From contig NZ_JACJFN010000004.1 in NCBI RefSeq assembly GCF_014164785.1, positions 372,001-436,000 of the forward strand: DNA of 64,000 nucleotides, read 5' to 3'. Origin of the DNA: Aquipseudomonas guryensis (lineage in GTDB: Bacteria > Pseudomonadota > Gammaproteobacteria > Pseudomonadales > Pseudomonadaceae). A model generated the notes under the pieces. The model was given only the letters and a program-made list of their open reading frames with translations, had not been told where the DNA came from and did no database searches. This document shows, one piece after another, positions 47,080 through 56,257 of this stretch; positions within the stretch are counted from its first letter, which is position 1, and the number at the start of each line of letters is the position of its first letter. The position numbers were made by a program, and so were the translations under genes.

Positions 47080-48072
47080 TCAGGCAAAACGTTCGGCGTA
47101 GTCCTGGGGGCTGACCGCCAGGTGCTTGTGAAAGGTGCGGCGCAGGTTTTCCGGGTGGTTGAAGCCGGTCAGGCGCGCCACCGTGCTGATCGAGGCGCCG
47201 CTGTCCTGCAGCAGCGCGCGCGCGGCCTCCAGGCGCAAGCGCTCCACGTAGCGCCCGGGGCCCATGCCCAGCTCCTGGACGAACAGGCGCGACAGGCTGC
47301 GGCTGGACAGGTTGGCCTGGCTGGCCAGGGCCTCCAGCGACAGGTCGGCGCAGAGGTTCTGTGCCATCCACTCGAGCAGGCCAAGCAGGCGTGGCGTGCG
47401 GTTGGCCTGTGGGGTGAGCAGGGCGCTGAACTGCGCCTGGCCGCCGGGGCGGCGCAGGAACATCACCAGGCGCCGTGCCACGGCCAGGGCCAGCGGGCGA
47501 CCGAGATCGGCTTCGACCAGGGCCAGGGCCAGATCGATGCCTGCGGTGACCCCGGCCGAGGTAAAGATATGGGCCTCGCCATCGCGACCGCTGGGGTCAT
47601 AGGTATGCAGGCGATTACCGTCGATCTCGATATGTGGATAGGCGCGCAAGGCCTCGACATCCGCCCAGTGGGTGGTCGCCCGGCGCCCATCGAGCAGGCC
47701 GGCGGCCGCCAGGATCAAGGCCCCGGAGCACACCGAGCCGAGGCGGCGCACTTTGGGTTCGGCCGCCCTGAGCCATGCCAGCAGCGCTGGGTTCTGGCAT
47801 TGCGCCCCTTCGCCGAGGCCGCCGGGAATCAGCAGGGTATCCAGCTCGGCGGGATTGCTGTCGCGCCAGGCCTGCTCGGCAATCAGCTGAAAACCCGCCG
47901 AGGTCGCGACAGGTCCGGGTTGTTCGGCCAGTACCAGCAGCCGGTAAGCGCTTGGCAGGCCCTGGCGTTGACACTCGACATTGGCCGAGGCGAATACCTG
48001 CAAGGGGCCGGTGACATCCAGGCTCATGAAGTCCGGGTAGATCAGGCAGGCAATCGTGCGTAGCGGGTCCAT
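47080..48072 (-). CDS. GlxA-type DJ-1/PfpI-AraC transcriptional regulator
   Basis: A 330-residue regulator with an N-terminal DJ-1/PfpI domain (about 5-190, with the elbow SVCSGALILAAAGLLDGR) and a C-terminal AraC DNA-binding domain (LSLEALASQANLSSRSLSRLF and ISTVARLTGFNHPENLRRTF). These regulators sense small molecules, often amines or carnitine-like compounds. ATG 48072 is chosen; a TTG 15 bp upstream is possible. It heads an operon with DUF1272 and MFS genes. Confidence 0.9.
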   Translation of the reverse strand: MDPLRTIACLIYPDFMSLDVTGPLQVFASANVECQRQGLPSAYRLLVLAEQPGPVATSAGFQLIAEQAWRDSNPAELDTLLIPGGLGEGAQCQNPALLAWLRAAEPKVRRLGSVCSGALILAAAGLLDGRRATTHWADVEALRAYPHIEIDGNRLHTYDPSGRDGEAHIFTSAGVTAGIDLALALVEADLGRPLALAVARRLVMFLRRPGGQAQFSALLTPQANRTPRLLGLLEWMAQNLCADLSLEALASQANLSSRSLSRLFVQELGMGPGRYVERLRLEAARALLQDSGASISTVARLTGFNHPENLRRTFHKHLAVSPQDYAERFA

Positions 48073-48158
48073 GGTCGGTTCTCGCAAGAGGATGAACGCA
48101 GTCTGCGCTCGGCACTACTTGGCGACAATGACAATAAACCCACAGATCTTGCCAGGTC

Positions 48159-48662
48159 TCAGCTTTCGCCGAGGAAGCGCCCCTGGATCAGGTCTCGCTG
48201 TACCCGCAGCGGCTGGCTGGGGAAGTTAGGCGCATCTTCTGCGCTGTTGGCCATGCCGGACAGGTGCACCCGCATGCCGCCCGCAGGGAGCAGCTCCAAG
48301 GCGTCAATGTCATCGATGGAGCGGAAGCTCTTGCCGCCGATCCACACCACGTCGAGAAACTGGTAGTGCTCCTTGCCGTCGCGCCCCTGGCCGCGCTGGA
48401 AGGCGGCCAGATACTGCAAGTGGCCATTGCCGCCCCCGTAGCCTTCCACGGTAAAAACGGCGAATGCCGGAGAGTCTGGCTGCTGTTGATCCGCCAAGCG
48501 ATACAGGCTTGCTTCCGGATAGCCACTGCTGTAACCGTCGCCGAGCAGTTCAACCAGGCGTTCGATCTGTACCGCTAGGGCCTCGGAGGGCGCATCGGCG
48601 TGTGCGCTCAGGGAAGGCGTCGATAACAGAAGACAGAGCAGCAGATGGCGCAGGCGTGGCAT
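48159..48662 (-). CDS. Hypothetical periplasmic protein
   Basis: A 167-residue protein with a signal peptide (MPRLRHLLLCLLLSTPSLSAHA-DA) and a soluble domain containing FTVEGYGGGNGHLQYLAAFQRG and HYQFLDVVWIGGKSFRSID. A strong GGAGGGA ribosome site precedes ATG 48662. Monocistronic, 86 bp before the start of the GlxA-type gene. No family recognised. Confidence 0.75.
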   Translation of the reverse strand: MPRLRHLLLCLLLSTPSLSAHADAPSEALAVQIERLVELLGDGYSSGYPEASLYRLADQQQPDSPAFAVFTVEGYGGGNGHLQYLAAFQRGQGRDGKEHYQFLDVVWIGGKSFRSIDDIDALELLPAGGMRVHLSGMANSAEDAPNFPSQPLRVQRDLIQGRFLGES

Positions 48663-48729
48663 GGGTCCCTCCAGAGTGGCCGTTGCGGGAGGGCAGCTTA
48701 GCGGATTGCAGGTGGGGCGTGGAAAAGAG

Positions 48730-48760
48730 AAGCCCCATCGCCTTGCGGCAGAGGGGGCTT
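48730..48760 (-). terminator. Terminator for the minus-strand 88-residue gene
   Basis: Stem with AAGCCCC / GGGGCTT arms and, read on the minus strand, a following TTCTCTTTT tract. Confidence 0.6.
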
Positions 48761-48792
48761 CGGGGTGGCGGCAGGTCGGGGAGCGCGGAGTG

Positions 48793-49059
48793 TTACTCCG
48801 GCATGCTCCAGGGTTCGAGGGCGAAGCCCTGCCGGCTCAGCTGTTCGCGCGACTGCGTCAGTACATCGGCCAGTTGCGCTGGGTCACGGTAGGTGCTGCT
48901 GGTGAGACGAGCCTGGCCGACGCGGGTGTTGGTGCGGTCAATCACGGTCAGGTTAAGTTCACCGCTGCCATCCTGCTGGGTCCAGGCGACACACTGGAAC
49001 GGCTGGAAGGCGCGGCCGGCAATCAAAAGTGCTTCGTTGACGCGGAGCATGGTGTTCAT
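48793..49059 (-). CDS. Small conserved hypothetical protein (88 aa)
   Basis: An 88-residue soluble protein (MNTMLRVNEALLIAGRAFQPFQCVAWTQQ...) with a pattern of alternating beta strands and a C-terminal helix (PAQLADVLTQSREQLSRQGF). ATG 49059 is selected over an upstream alternative at 49086. No signal peptide or known motif. A terminator follows. I do not recognise the family. Confidence 0.65.
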   Translation of the reverse strand: MNTMLRVNEALLIAGRAFQPFQCVAWTQQDGSGELNLTVIDRTNTRVGQARLTSSTYRDPAQLADVLTQSREQLSRQGFALEPWSMPE

Positions 49060-49300
49060 GGGTCTGTTTCTCCAGAGGCTGCCCAATATGCGATCTGGCC
49101 GACGAAAGCGCTTATTGCCGCGGCCTGTGCATTGTTGATGACGAAACCTGACTGGAAAGTCACATGCTGGCGTAAAAACATAGAAATATGTCGCATGTTC
49201 CCGTTTTCAGACGCTTTTGCCCAAGACTGGCGAGGAAAATGGAACATCGGTGGATTCTGTTTATCCTAAGCAGGCAACCCCATCACACAGGAGTGTTTCC

Positions 49301-49492
49301 ATGGGCTCTACCTTGAGCGGTCTTCTCAGTCTCGTCATTCTGGTCCTGGATATCTGGGCGATCATCAATGTGGTGAAAAGCAACGCGGAAACCACGATGA
49401 AAGTGGTCTGGGTGCTGCTGATTGTCTTCCTCCCTGTGCTCGGCCTGATCATCTGGGCCCTGGCGGGGCCGCGTGGCAACGTTCGTCTGTAA
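49301..49492 (+). CDS. PLDc_N-type small membrane protein (63 aa)
   Basis: A 63-residue protein with two membrane helices (LLSLVILVLDIWAIINVVKS and MKVVWVLLIVFLPVLGLIIWALAG) and the PLDc_N ending GPRGNVRL. This matches the N-terminal membrane module of cardiolipin synthases standing alone. AGGAG lies upstream of ATG 49301. Function unknown. Confidence 0.82.
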   Translation: MGSTLSGLLSLVILVLDIWAIINVVKSNAETTMKVVWVLLIVFLPVLGLIIWALAGPRGNVRL

Positions 49493-49642
49493 TTCCCTCA
49501 CACCTCTGAACATCGTCCTTCCTGTCGGCGTCTACCGCAGGAAGGCGGTCTGCACTGGGCTTCACACATCCGCTTGCAGGTAGGCGGTGGAGCCACCCCG
49601 GTTATGCCCTTACAATGCGCGCCTTTTCATGGGCGGGTGACG

Positions 49643-49782
49643 GAACCTGTCCAAAGCCTGCTGCGCGTCGGCCATACGGCGTTGAAATCGAACTCAGAAT
49701 GCTCATTTAGCACTCGTAAACTGCGCTTCTTCGCTCGATTTCGCCTTGTCTGGTTCTAGCTCGCATGTCTTTGCACAGGTTC
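49643..49782. repeat. 140-bp covarying palindromic element, copy 2 (upstream of speE)
   Basis: Bounded by 14-bp inverted repeats GAACCTGTCCAAAG (49643-49656) and CTTTGCACAGGTTC (49769-49782), one mismatch. An inner stem (49684-49693 / 49733-49742, one G-T pair on the bottom strand) encloses a 39-nt centre that, on the minus strand, is 35/39 identical to the centre of 40241-40380. It lies 40 bp before the speE start, inverted relative to the downstream gene compared with copy 1. The remaining parts of the 330-bp gap (49493-49642, 49783-49822) show nothing else. Confidence 0.85.
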
Positions 49783-49822
49783 TCAGTCCGTCCGCATCCA
49801 CCACTTCGACGGGGGACTACCC

Positions 49823-50683
49823 ATGAGCGATTACCAGGAAACTCTCTACGACGGCTATGGCCAGCGTTTTCGCATGGACAAGCTGCTGCATGAAGTGCGC
49901 ACCGAACACCAGCATCTGGTGATCTTCGAGAACGCCCGCATGGGCCGGGTGATGGCCCTCGATGGGGTGATCCAGACCACCGAGGCCGACGAGTTCATCT
50001 ACCACGAGATGCTCACCCACGTGCCGATCCTGGCTCACGGCAGCGCCAAGCGCGTGCTGATCATTGGCGGGGGCGACGGTGGCATGCTGCGCGAGGTGCG
50101 CAAGCACCGCAGCGTCGAAAGCATCACCATGGTCGAGATCGACGGCACCGTGGTCGAGATGTGCAAGGAGTTCCTGCCCAACCACTCCTGCGGCGCCTAT
50201 GAAGACCCGCGCCTGAACCTGGTGATCGATGACGGCATGAACTTCGTCGCCAGCACCACGGAGAAGTTCGACGTGATCATCTCCGACTCCACCGACCCGA
50301 TCGGCCCGGGTGAGGTGCTGTTCTCCGAGAACTTCTACCAGGCCTGCCGCCGTTGCCTGAACGATGGCGGCATCCTGGTCACGCAGAACGGCACGCCGTT
50401 CATGCAGCTCGGCGAAGTGCAGAATACCGCCAGCCGCATGGATGGCCTGTTCGCCGACTGGCATTTCTACATGGCGGCGGTGCCGACCTACATCGGTGGC
50501 AGCATGACCTTTGCCTGGGGCTCTACCGACGCCGAGTACCGCAAGCTGCCGCTGGAAATCCTGCGCCAGCGCTTTGCCGGCAGCAGTATCGTGACCCGCT
50601 ACTACAACCCGGAAATCCACCAGGGGGCCTTCGCCCTGCCGCAGTACGTGTTGCAGGCCGTGAACAAGCCGAGCAACGACTGA
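49823..50683 (+). CDS. speE: Spermidine synthase
   Basis: A 286-residue aminopropyltransferase that makes spermidine from putrescine and decarboxylated SAM. Family landmarks: YDGYGQRF start, LIIGGGDGGMLREV (binds decarboxylated SAM), SDSTDPIGPGEVLFSENFY with the catalytic aspartates, and PTYIGGSMTFAWGS. ATG 49823 is clear. A 140-bp palindromic element lies 40 bp upstream. Confidence 0.95.
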   Translation: MSDYQETLYDGYGQRFRMDKLLHEVRTEHQHLVIFENARMGRVMALDGVIQTTEADEFIYHEMLTHVPILAHGSAKRVLIIGGGDGGMLREVRKHRSVESITMVEIDGTVVEMCKEFLPNHSCGAYEDPRLNLVIDDGMNFVASTTEKFDVIISDSTDPIGPGEVLFSENFYQACRRCLNDGGILVTQNGTPFMQLGEVQNTASRMDGLFADWHFYMAAVPTYIGGSMTFAWGSTDAEYRKLPLEILRQRFAGSSIVTRYYNPEIHQGAFALPQYVLQAVNKPSND

Positions 50684-50779
50684 GCGCCTGCAGTACCAGC
50701 GGGGGAAATGGCCGGCGCGCTTCTGGACGTTGGCGGCTTGTAGCGCCATGCTTGATTCAGGTGCTAAGAGAGAGGCGTC

Positions 50780-51592
50780 ATGGCTAGCCTGCGCGTATTG
50801 CTTCTGCTGGTGCTTGGCGGCTTGTCCTGCGCAGTTGCTGCTGCGGAGCAAGATTGGCCGCGCCTCAGGCTCTGTTATGAGCTTGGTGGTCTACCGCCCT
50901 ATACCTACTCACCGGCGGACGCTGCGGCAGGGCAACCAGGCTTGATTATCGAGCTGATCCAGCAGGCTGCCGACCAGGCCAAGCTGCGTCTGGATCTGCA
51001 TCAACATCCATGGAAACGCTGCGTACATGAGGTGCAGCAGGGCCACAGCGATGGCTTGTTCATTGCCGTGTGGCAGCCAGATCGCGATACCTGGGGGCGT
51101 TACCCAGGTCGAGATCTCCAGCGCCAGAGCCAGGTGGATGCAAATCAACGCCTGTGGCGGGTCGAGTACCCGATCATCGTGCGTCCGGGTGGCGCACTGC
51201 AGTGGGATGGTCAGCGCTTTTCCGGTGTACGCTATGGTGTTGGCGCGCCGCTGGGCTATGCCACCAGTCAGCGTTTGCGCGAGCTCGGCGTGCTCGCCAG
51301 CGAGTCCTTGTCGCAGGCTGCGGCGCTCAGGCTGGTCGCTGCCGGGCGCCTGGATGGTTATGTGCTGGAGCGCGAGATAGCCCTTGAGCTGATCGAGCGC
51401 CTGCAGCTGCAGGGGCAACTGATTTTTCTGCCCCAGCCCTTGCTGGAAACCGACTGGTATCTGCCGCTGTCGCACCAGTTCTACAGCACTCATCCCGAAT
51501 TGGCCGAGGGTTTCTGGCGGGCCGTGGCCGAGCAACGTCAACAGCTTGGTGCTGATCTGACCCGCCGTTATCTGCGCCAACCGCCGCCCTGA
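50780..51592 (+). CDS. Periplasmic solute-binding protein, SBP_bac_3-like
   Basis: A 270-residue exported protein with signal MASLRVLLLLVLGGLSCAVAAA-EQ and the type-2 binding fold: LRLCYELGGLPPYTYS, GLIIELIQQAADQAKLRLDL, and a middle YGVGAPLGYATSQRLRELG. Resembles polar amino-acid-binding proteins but has no transporter next to it. AGAGAGG precedes ATG 50780. A hairpin follows. Ligand unknown. Confidence 0.82.
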   Translation: MASLRVLLLLVLGGLSCAVAAAEQDWPRLRLCYELGGLPPYTYSPADAAAGQPGLIIELIQQAADQAKLRLDLHQHPWKRCVHEVQQGHSDGLFIAVWQPDRDTWGRYPGRDLQRQSQVDANQRLWRVEYPIIVRPGGALQWDGQRFSGVRYGVGAPLGYATSQRLRELGVLASESLSQAAALRLVAAGRLDGYVLEREIALELIERLQLQGQLIFLPQPLLETDWYLPLSHQFYSTHPELAEGFWRAVAEQRQQLGADLTRRYLRQPPP

Positions 51593-51600
51593 AGCAAAGA

Positions 51601-51622
51601 GCCCGCCATAGGGCGGGCGCTT
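51601..51622. terminator. Hairpin between convergent genes
   Basis: GCCCGCC / GGCGGGC stem with a 4-nt loop, followed by GCTTTT, between the binding-protein and chemoreceptor genes. Confidence 0.75.
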
Positions 51623-51638
51623 TTCGACAGGGGCCGCC

Positions 51639-53084
51639 TTACTGCTGTGCGGCCACCCGCTGGTGCAGCTGCTGCGACAGCTGTTCCAGGCGTTCACCCA
51701 AACCCACCAGTGATTCCTGAGCGTTGAGCAGTTCGGCGCTGGCCTGGCGCTGGCGCAGGCTGGCTTCGCGCTGGGCGGCGCTGTTGTCGCGCACTTGGGC
51801 CAACTGGCGGTGGGCCTGGTCGAGGGCCTGGCTGTGCTGGAGGATGGCGCCGGACAGGTTGGCAGTCAGGGCGGCGTTTTCGCTGAGCGCCTCACCGACA
51901 CTGCAGACCTGATCGGCACCGGTGTTGACGATCTGCTCGGACTGGCCGAGCACGTTCTGCACCGTATCGGCCGTCTGGTTGCTGCGTTGCGATAGACTGC
52001 GTACCTCATCGGCGACCACGGCGAAGCCGCGCCCGTGCTCACCGGCGCGGGCTGCCTCGATGGCCGCGTTGAGCGCCAGCAGGTTGGTCTGCTGAGCGAT
52101 GGCGCTGATCATCTGCATGGACTCGGCGATGCGCTGGTTGCTCTGCTGGATGGCCTGCATGCTCTGCTGGGCGTCCTGCATGCGCTGGGCGCAGGTGTTG
52201 ACCTGGCCGCTGCTGTGCTGGGTGTCCTGGCTCAGCTGCTGCATCTGCGCGGTACTGTCGGCAAGGTTTTCCAGCACCTGATGCACGGCCAGGTCAAGCT
52301 GGTGCATGGCGTCGGACTGCTGTTGCACGTCGCCATCGATGCTTTGGCAGCGCAGGCGCATGCTGTCCAGGGTCTGGTACAGCTGCACGGAGAGCTGGCG
52401 CAGGTCGGCGGCGCTGTGGCGCACCTCATCGAGCAGGGCGGCCAGCTGCTGGCTGCCAGCGGTGGCAGCCTTGCCCACGCGCTCGGCTTCGTCGAGGTTC
52501 TGCTGGGCACCGTCCAAGGCCTGCTGGCGCACTTTGGAGCTATACCACTGGGCCAGCCACATGGTCAGCACGGGCAGCATGTAGCCTGAGTACTCGTTGA
52601 GCATGGCGTCACGCGGGCTCAGCTCGAAGTTCGGCAGTTCGACGCCACTGCGCTGCAGGCGAATCAGCCAGAACACGAACACCATCTGCCACAGGGCCCA
52701 GAAGGCCGCGCTGCGCCCGCCGAGCAACAGGTAGGCGAAGCCGATGACCACCAGTGGCCAGAAGATATGCGCCGAGTGCAGGCCGCCCAAGTGGTAGATG
52801 AGGATCATGGCGTAGCTGCTGATCAGCGCCATGGCGAAGTTGGCCACGCCCCGCGTCGGTAGCCAGGCATTGCGCAGCACCAGCAGGGCCAATGGCATGC
52901 CGATGATCAACAGGAAGGAACCTTGCATCAGTGCGTCGTTGCCCAGGCGGCCCCATTTGATCCCGCTGTACAGACCGATGACCAGGCCGCAAAAGGCGAA
53001 GAAGGCGAGCATACGGCTGAGCAGCGCTTCACTGGGGCTGAGTTCGCTCTGTGGCAGAAAAGTCGCTAAAAGGCCCTGTTGCAT
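51639..53084 (-). CDS. Methyl-accepting chemotaxis protein with multi-helix membrane sensor
   Basis: A 481-residue chemoreceptor. About six membrane helices occupy residues 20-180 with no large periplasmic domain and no clear HAMP; a long coiled coil follows with the conserved hairpin tip ISAIAQQTNLLALNAAIEAARAGEHGRGFAVVADEVRSLS (about 330-370). The C-terminus lacks a CheR-binding pentapeptide. GGAG precedes ATG 53084, and a FliA-like promoter sits about 30 bp upstream. It may sense membrane state or lipophilic signals. Confidence 0.92.
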   Translation of the reverse strand: MQQGLLATFLPQSELSPSEALLSRMLAFFAFCGLVIGLYSGIKWGRLGNDALMQGSFLLIIGMPLALLVLRNAWLPTRGVANFAMALISSYAMILIYHLGGLHSAHIFWPLVVIGFAYLLLGGRSAAFWALWQMVFVFWLIRLQRSGVELPNFELSPRDAMLNEYSGYMLPVLTMWLAQWYSSKVRQQALDGAQQNLDEAERVGKAATAGSQQLAALLDEVRHSAADLRQLSVQLYQTLDSMRLRCQSIDGDVQQQSDAMHQLDLAVHQVLENLADSTAQMQQLSQDTQHSSGQVNTCAQRMQDAQQSMQAIQQSNQRIAESMQMISAIAQQTNLLALNAAIEAARAGEHGRGFAVVADEVRSLSQRSNQTADTVQNVLGQSEQIVNTGADQVCSVGEALSENAALTANLSGAILQHSQALDQAHRQLAQVRDNSAAQREASLRQRQASAELLNAQESLVGLGERLEQLSQQLHQRVAAQQ

Positions 53085-53114
53085 AGGGGACTCCGTTCTT
53101 ATTGGTTGCCGACA

Positions 53115-53142
53115 CTATCGGCCGCTGACACTTGCCACTTGA
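53115..53142 (-). promoter_or_regulatory. FliA (sigma-28)-like promoter of the chemoreceptor gene
   Basis: Read on the minus strand, TCAAGTGG, 12 nt, then GCCGATAG (53122-53115), close to the sigma-28 consensus TAAAGTTT-N11-GCCGATAA. It is about 30 bp upstream of the receptor start. Spacer is one base long. Confidence 0.55.
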
Positions 53143-53435
53143 GAGTGATGCAGGTGCACGGCGCACAGTTCGGGTGATTCGAGTGATGGCACATGGCCTG
53201 CGTGGAGAGTACAGCGCCAAGGCCTTGGCGACGACCGATTGGCGACGAAGCACGCGTGCGGCCTTGAGCGTGCAAGCCAGTAACCACGAGGCTTTGCGCG
53301 ATGCTCCAGAGCGTCTGGCCGAAAAGCCTGCAGGAAAGGCGCAATCGGCATCTGGCTGGCAGTGCCTATCGCAGTGCGCAGCAGTGCTGGCATTGCAGGG
53401 GCCTGCGTCTCAGCCATTCGCTGACTTGCCCGTCA
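53143..53435. other. Intergenic stretch with no recognised feature
   Basis: About 290 bp between the chemoreceptor promoter and the end of the next minus-strand gene. Short open frames on both strands have no ribosome sites or recognisable residues. I see no repeat, RNA or terminator here. Confidence 0.5.
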
Positions 53436-53879
53436 TCAGGGCGTTTCGCAGGGCTGCAGGCGTGTCGGTTTGCTTTGCAGGACGCTTTCCAGGTGGGCCA
53501 TGTCCGAGACCTCCGAAGGGGTGGTGTCGGTCATGTAGTGGGAGATCCTCAACTGCGCGCTGCCCTCGGCACTGCAGAAGCCGGCCGGCAACGACGTTGG
53601 CACCTGAAGCAAGGCGAAGGCCTGCCGTTGATTGCTGAAACAGAACCACGGCATGCGCTCATCGTCGGCACTGCGCGGGATCAGTGCGGCGCTGCTGCCT
53701 TGCGGGTAGAAGCATAGGCCGTGGTTGAACTCGTCTTCGGCGAAAAACTGGAACTGGCCGGAAACCGTCAAGGTGCCGCTGTAATAACTCTGGAAGCCCT
53801 CCTGACGTTGCAGTTGCAGGCCATCGGCACTGGCCAAGGTGCAGGCGCTGAGGAGGGCGAATAGAAAAATGTTGCGCAT
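53436..53879 (-). CDS. Hypothetical periplasmic protein
   Basis: A 147-residue exported protein with signal MRNIFLFALLSACTLASA-DG and a beta-rich mature domain with three to four cysteines (GLCFYPQG, PWFCFSNQR, AGFCSAEG, LQPCETP), suggesting disulfides. AAGGAA precedes ATG 53879. No known family. It is divergent from the LTA-synthase-like gene. Confidence 0.75.
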   Translation of the reverse strand: MRNIFLFALLSACTLASADGLQLQRQEGFQSYYSGTLTVSGQFQFFAEDEFNHGLCFYPQGSSAALIPRSADDERMPWFCFSNQRQAFALLQVPTSLPAGFCSAEGSAQLRISHYMTDTTPSEVSDMAHLESVLQSKPTRLQPCETP

Positions 53880-54055
53880 GGGGCTTCCTTGCTGAAGAGC
53901 TGATCCTTTTGAGGGGGCGAACCTAACAGGCGCGTATGGGGTCTGTCAGTCCGTTCGACAAAAAATTCACGGGCCATCACGCAACCTAGGCCAATAGTTG
54001 TGCCGCGTGCTCTGGCCCGGTTGCTCGCTCATTTTTCATCTGGATTGCCTCTTCC

Positions 54056-56119
54056 ATGTCTTATGCGGATACCCATGATCAGCAGGCTGTGCCTGCTCGT
54101 TACTATCAAATCACGCTGACCAGCCATCTGGCGTTTACCGGCGCCAGTGCCTTGTTGCTGATGCTGATGTATTCCCTGCTACGCCTGGCGCTAATGCTCT
54201 ATAACCAGGAGCAGATCGGCGATACCTCGGCATGGGTGCTTGCCGAGGCCTTCCTCAACGGTCTGCGCTTCGATCTGCGCCTGGTGGTATATGCCTGCGC
54301 GCCGCTGCTGTTGTCGCTGCTGAGCACACGGGCTATGGCCGCTCGGCGGTTGCATGTGGCCTGGCTGACTCTGTTCGCCAGCCTGACTCTGTTCCTCGGT
54401 GTCACCGAGCTGGACTTCTACCGCGAGTTTCACCAGCGCCTGAACAGCCTGGTGTTCCAGTATCTGGAAGAGGATCTGGGCACCGTACTGAGCATGCTCT
54501 GGCATGGCTTCCCGGTCGTGCGCTACCTGCTGGCCTGGGGCCTGGCTACGCTGGCGCTGGCCTGGCTGTTCATGCTGATCGAGCACAGTACCCGCGCAGC
54601 CACCACGCAGCCGGCGCCGCTCTGGTACTGGCGGGTCGGCGTATTCGTGGTCTGCCTGCTGCTGGCGGTGATCGCCGCGCGCGGCACGCTCAAGCAGGGC
54701 CCGCCGCTGCGCTGGGGCGATGCCTTCACCACTGATTCGATGTTCGCCAATCACCTGGGCCTCAATGGCACCCTGAGCCTGGTCGATGCGGCGAAGAACA
54801 GCTTCTCCAGTCACCGTGACAATGCCTGGAAGGCCACCCAACCGGCGGCCGAAGCCCTACAGACCGTGCGTGGCATGCTGCTTGGCGAGCACGACACGCT
54901 GGTCGATGCCGACACTGCCGCCGTGCGCCGCGACTTCCAGCCGCCACAGGCCGGCACCTTGCCGATCCGCCATGTGGTGGTGATTCTCATGGAAAGCTTC
55001 GCCGGGCGCTGGGTCGGTGCACTGGGCAGCGATGCCGGCATCACGCCGAACTTCGACCGCCTGAGCGAGGAGGGACTGCTGTTCAGCCGCATCTTCGCCA
55101 ACGGCACCCATACCCACCAGGGCATGTTCGCCACCATGGCCTGTTTCCCCAACCTGCCCGGTTTCGAGTACCTGATGCGCACGCCGGAAGGCAGTCACCA
55201 GTTCTCCGGTCTGCCGCAACTGCTCAGCGCCCGTGGCTACGACGATCTCTACGTCTATAACGGCAACTTCCAGTGGGACAACCAGTCCGGATTCTTTAGC
55301 AACCAGGGCATGCGCAACTTTATTGGCCGCGAGGACTTCGTCGACCCGGTATTCATGGACCCGACCTGGGGCGTTTCCGACCAGGACATGTTTGACCGCG
55401 GCGCCGCCGAGCTGGCCAGGCTGGACCCGAACAAACCGTTCTATGCGCTGCTGCAGAGCCTGTCCAACCACACACCCTATGCCTTGCCCAAGGAGCTGCC
55501 GGTCGAGCCAGTCACCGATCAGGGCTCGTCCAACGAACACCTGACCGCCATGCGCTATTCGGATTGGGCGCTGGGCCAGTTCTTCTATAAGGCGCGCCAG
55601 GAGCCGTACTTCAAGGACACTCTGTTCGTGGTGGTCGGCGATCATGGTTTCGGTAGCAGTGAGCAACTCACCGAGATGGACCTGTTCCGCCACCATGTGC
55701 CCATGCTGCTGATTGCTCCCGGCATCCGCGAAAAGTTCGGCGCCCAGCGCGATACCGTGGGTACCCAGGTCGATGTGGTGCCAACCATCATGGGTCGCCT
55801 CGGTGGCCCGGTGCGCCAGCAATGCTGGGGCCGCGATCTGCTCAGCCTGCCAGCGGGCGATGAGGGCGTCGGGGTGATCAAACCGTCCGGCAGCGACCAG
55901 ACCGTGGCCATCGTCAGTGGTTCGAAGATTCTGGTGCAGCCCAAGGGCCTGGCGCCGCGGCTATATGACTACGAGCTGGGTGCTGGAGCCAGGGTTGATC
56001 TGTTGACCAACAACCCGGCCCAAGCCGAGTTGCAGCAGCGCCTGGAGGCGTTCCTGCAGGTCTCGACCCAGAGCCTGCTGGATAACAGTGCCGGGGTGCG
56101 TGGCAGCAAGTCTGAGTGA
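54056..56119 (+). CDS. LTA synthase-like membrane sulfatase-fold phosphoglycerol transferase
   Basis: A 687-residue enzyme with about five N-terminal membrane helices (residues 25-205) and a large periplasmic alkaline-phosphatase/sulfatase-fold domain (about 300-610). Active-site markers: MESF (Glu313), the nucleophile threonine in FANGTHTHQG (Thr351 or Thr353) and VVGDHGFGS. In Gram-negative bacteria such enzymes modify periplasmic glucans or other glycans with phosphoglycerol. Lies 176 bp after a divergent hypothetical gene. Exact acceptor unknown. Confidence 0.88.
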   Translation: MSYADTHDQQAVPARYYQITLTSHLAFTGASALLLMLMYSLLRLALMLYNQEQIGDTSAWVLAEAFLNGLRFDLRLVVYACAPLLLSLLSTRAMAARRLHVAWLTLFASLTLFLGVTELDFYREFHQRLNSLVFQYLEEDLGTVLSMLWHGFPVVRYLLAWGLATLALAWLFMLIEHSTRAATTQPAPLWYWRVGVFVVCLLLAVIAARGTLKQGPPLRWGDAFTTDSMFANHLGLNGTLSLVDAAKNSFSSHRDNAWKATQPAAEALQTVRGMLLGEHDTLVDADTAAVRRDFQPPQAGTLPIRHVVVILMESFAGRWVGALGSDAGITPNFDRLSEEGLLFSRIFANGTHTHQGMFATMACFPNLPGFEYLMRTPEGSHQFSGLPQLLSARGYDDLYVYNGNFQWDNQSGFFSNQGMRNFIGREDFVDPVFMDPTWGVSDQDMFDRGAAELARLDPNKPFYALLQSLSNHTPYALPKELPVEPVTDQGSSNEHLTAMRYSDWALGQFFYKARQEPYFKDTLFVVVGDHGFGSSEQLTEMDLFRHHVPMLLIAPGIREKFGAQRDTVGTQVDVVPTIMGRLGGPVRQQCWGRDLLSLPAGDEGVGVIKPSGSDQTVAIVSGSKILVQPKGLAPRLYDYELGAGARVDLLTNNPAQAELQQRLEAFLQVSTQSLLDNSAGVRGSKSE

Positions 56120-56257
56120 GGGAGCGCCGCACTAGCGTGTGCCTGTGCAGCTAAGTCACGTACGAGTAATGCATGCCCTACGAAAATACCGTCCCAACCA
56201 GGCGCTGAGGGGTGGGCTACCCACCGGCAGTGGTTGGAACGGCACGAAGGTAGACGC

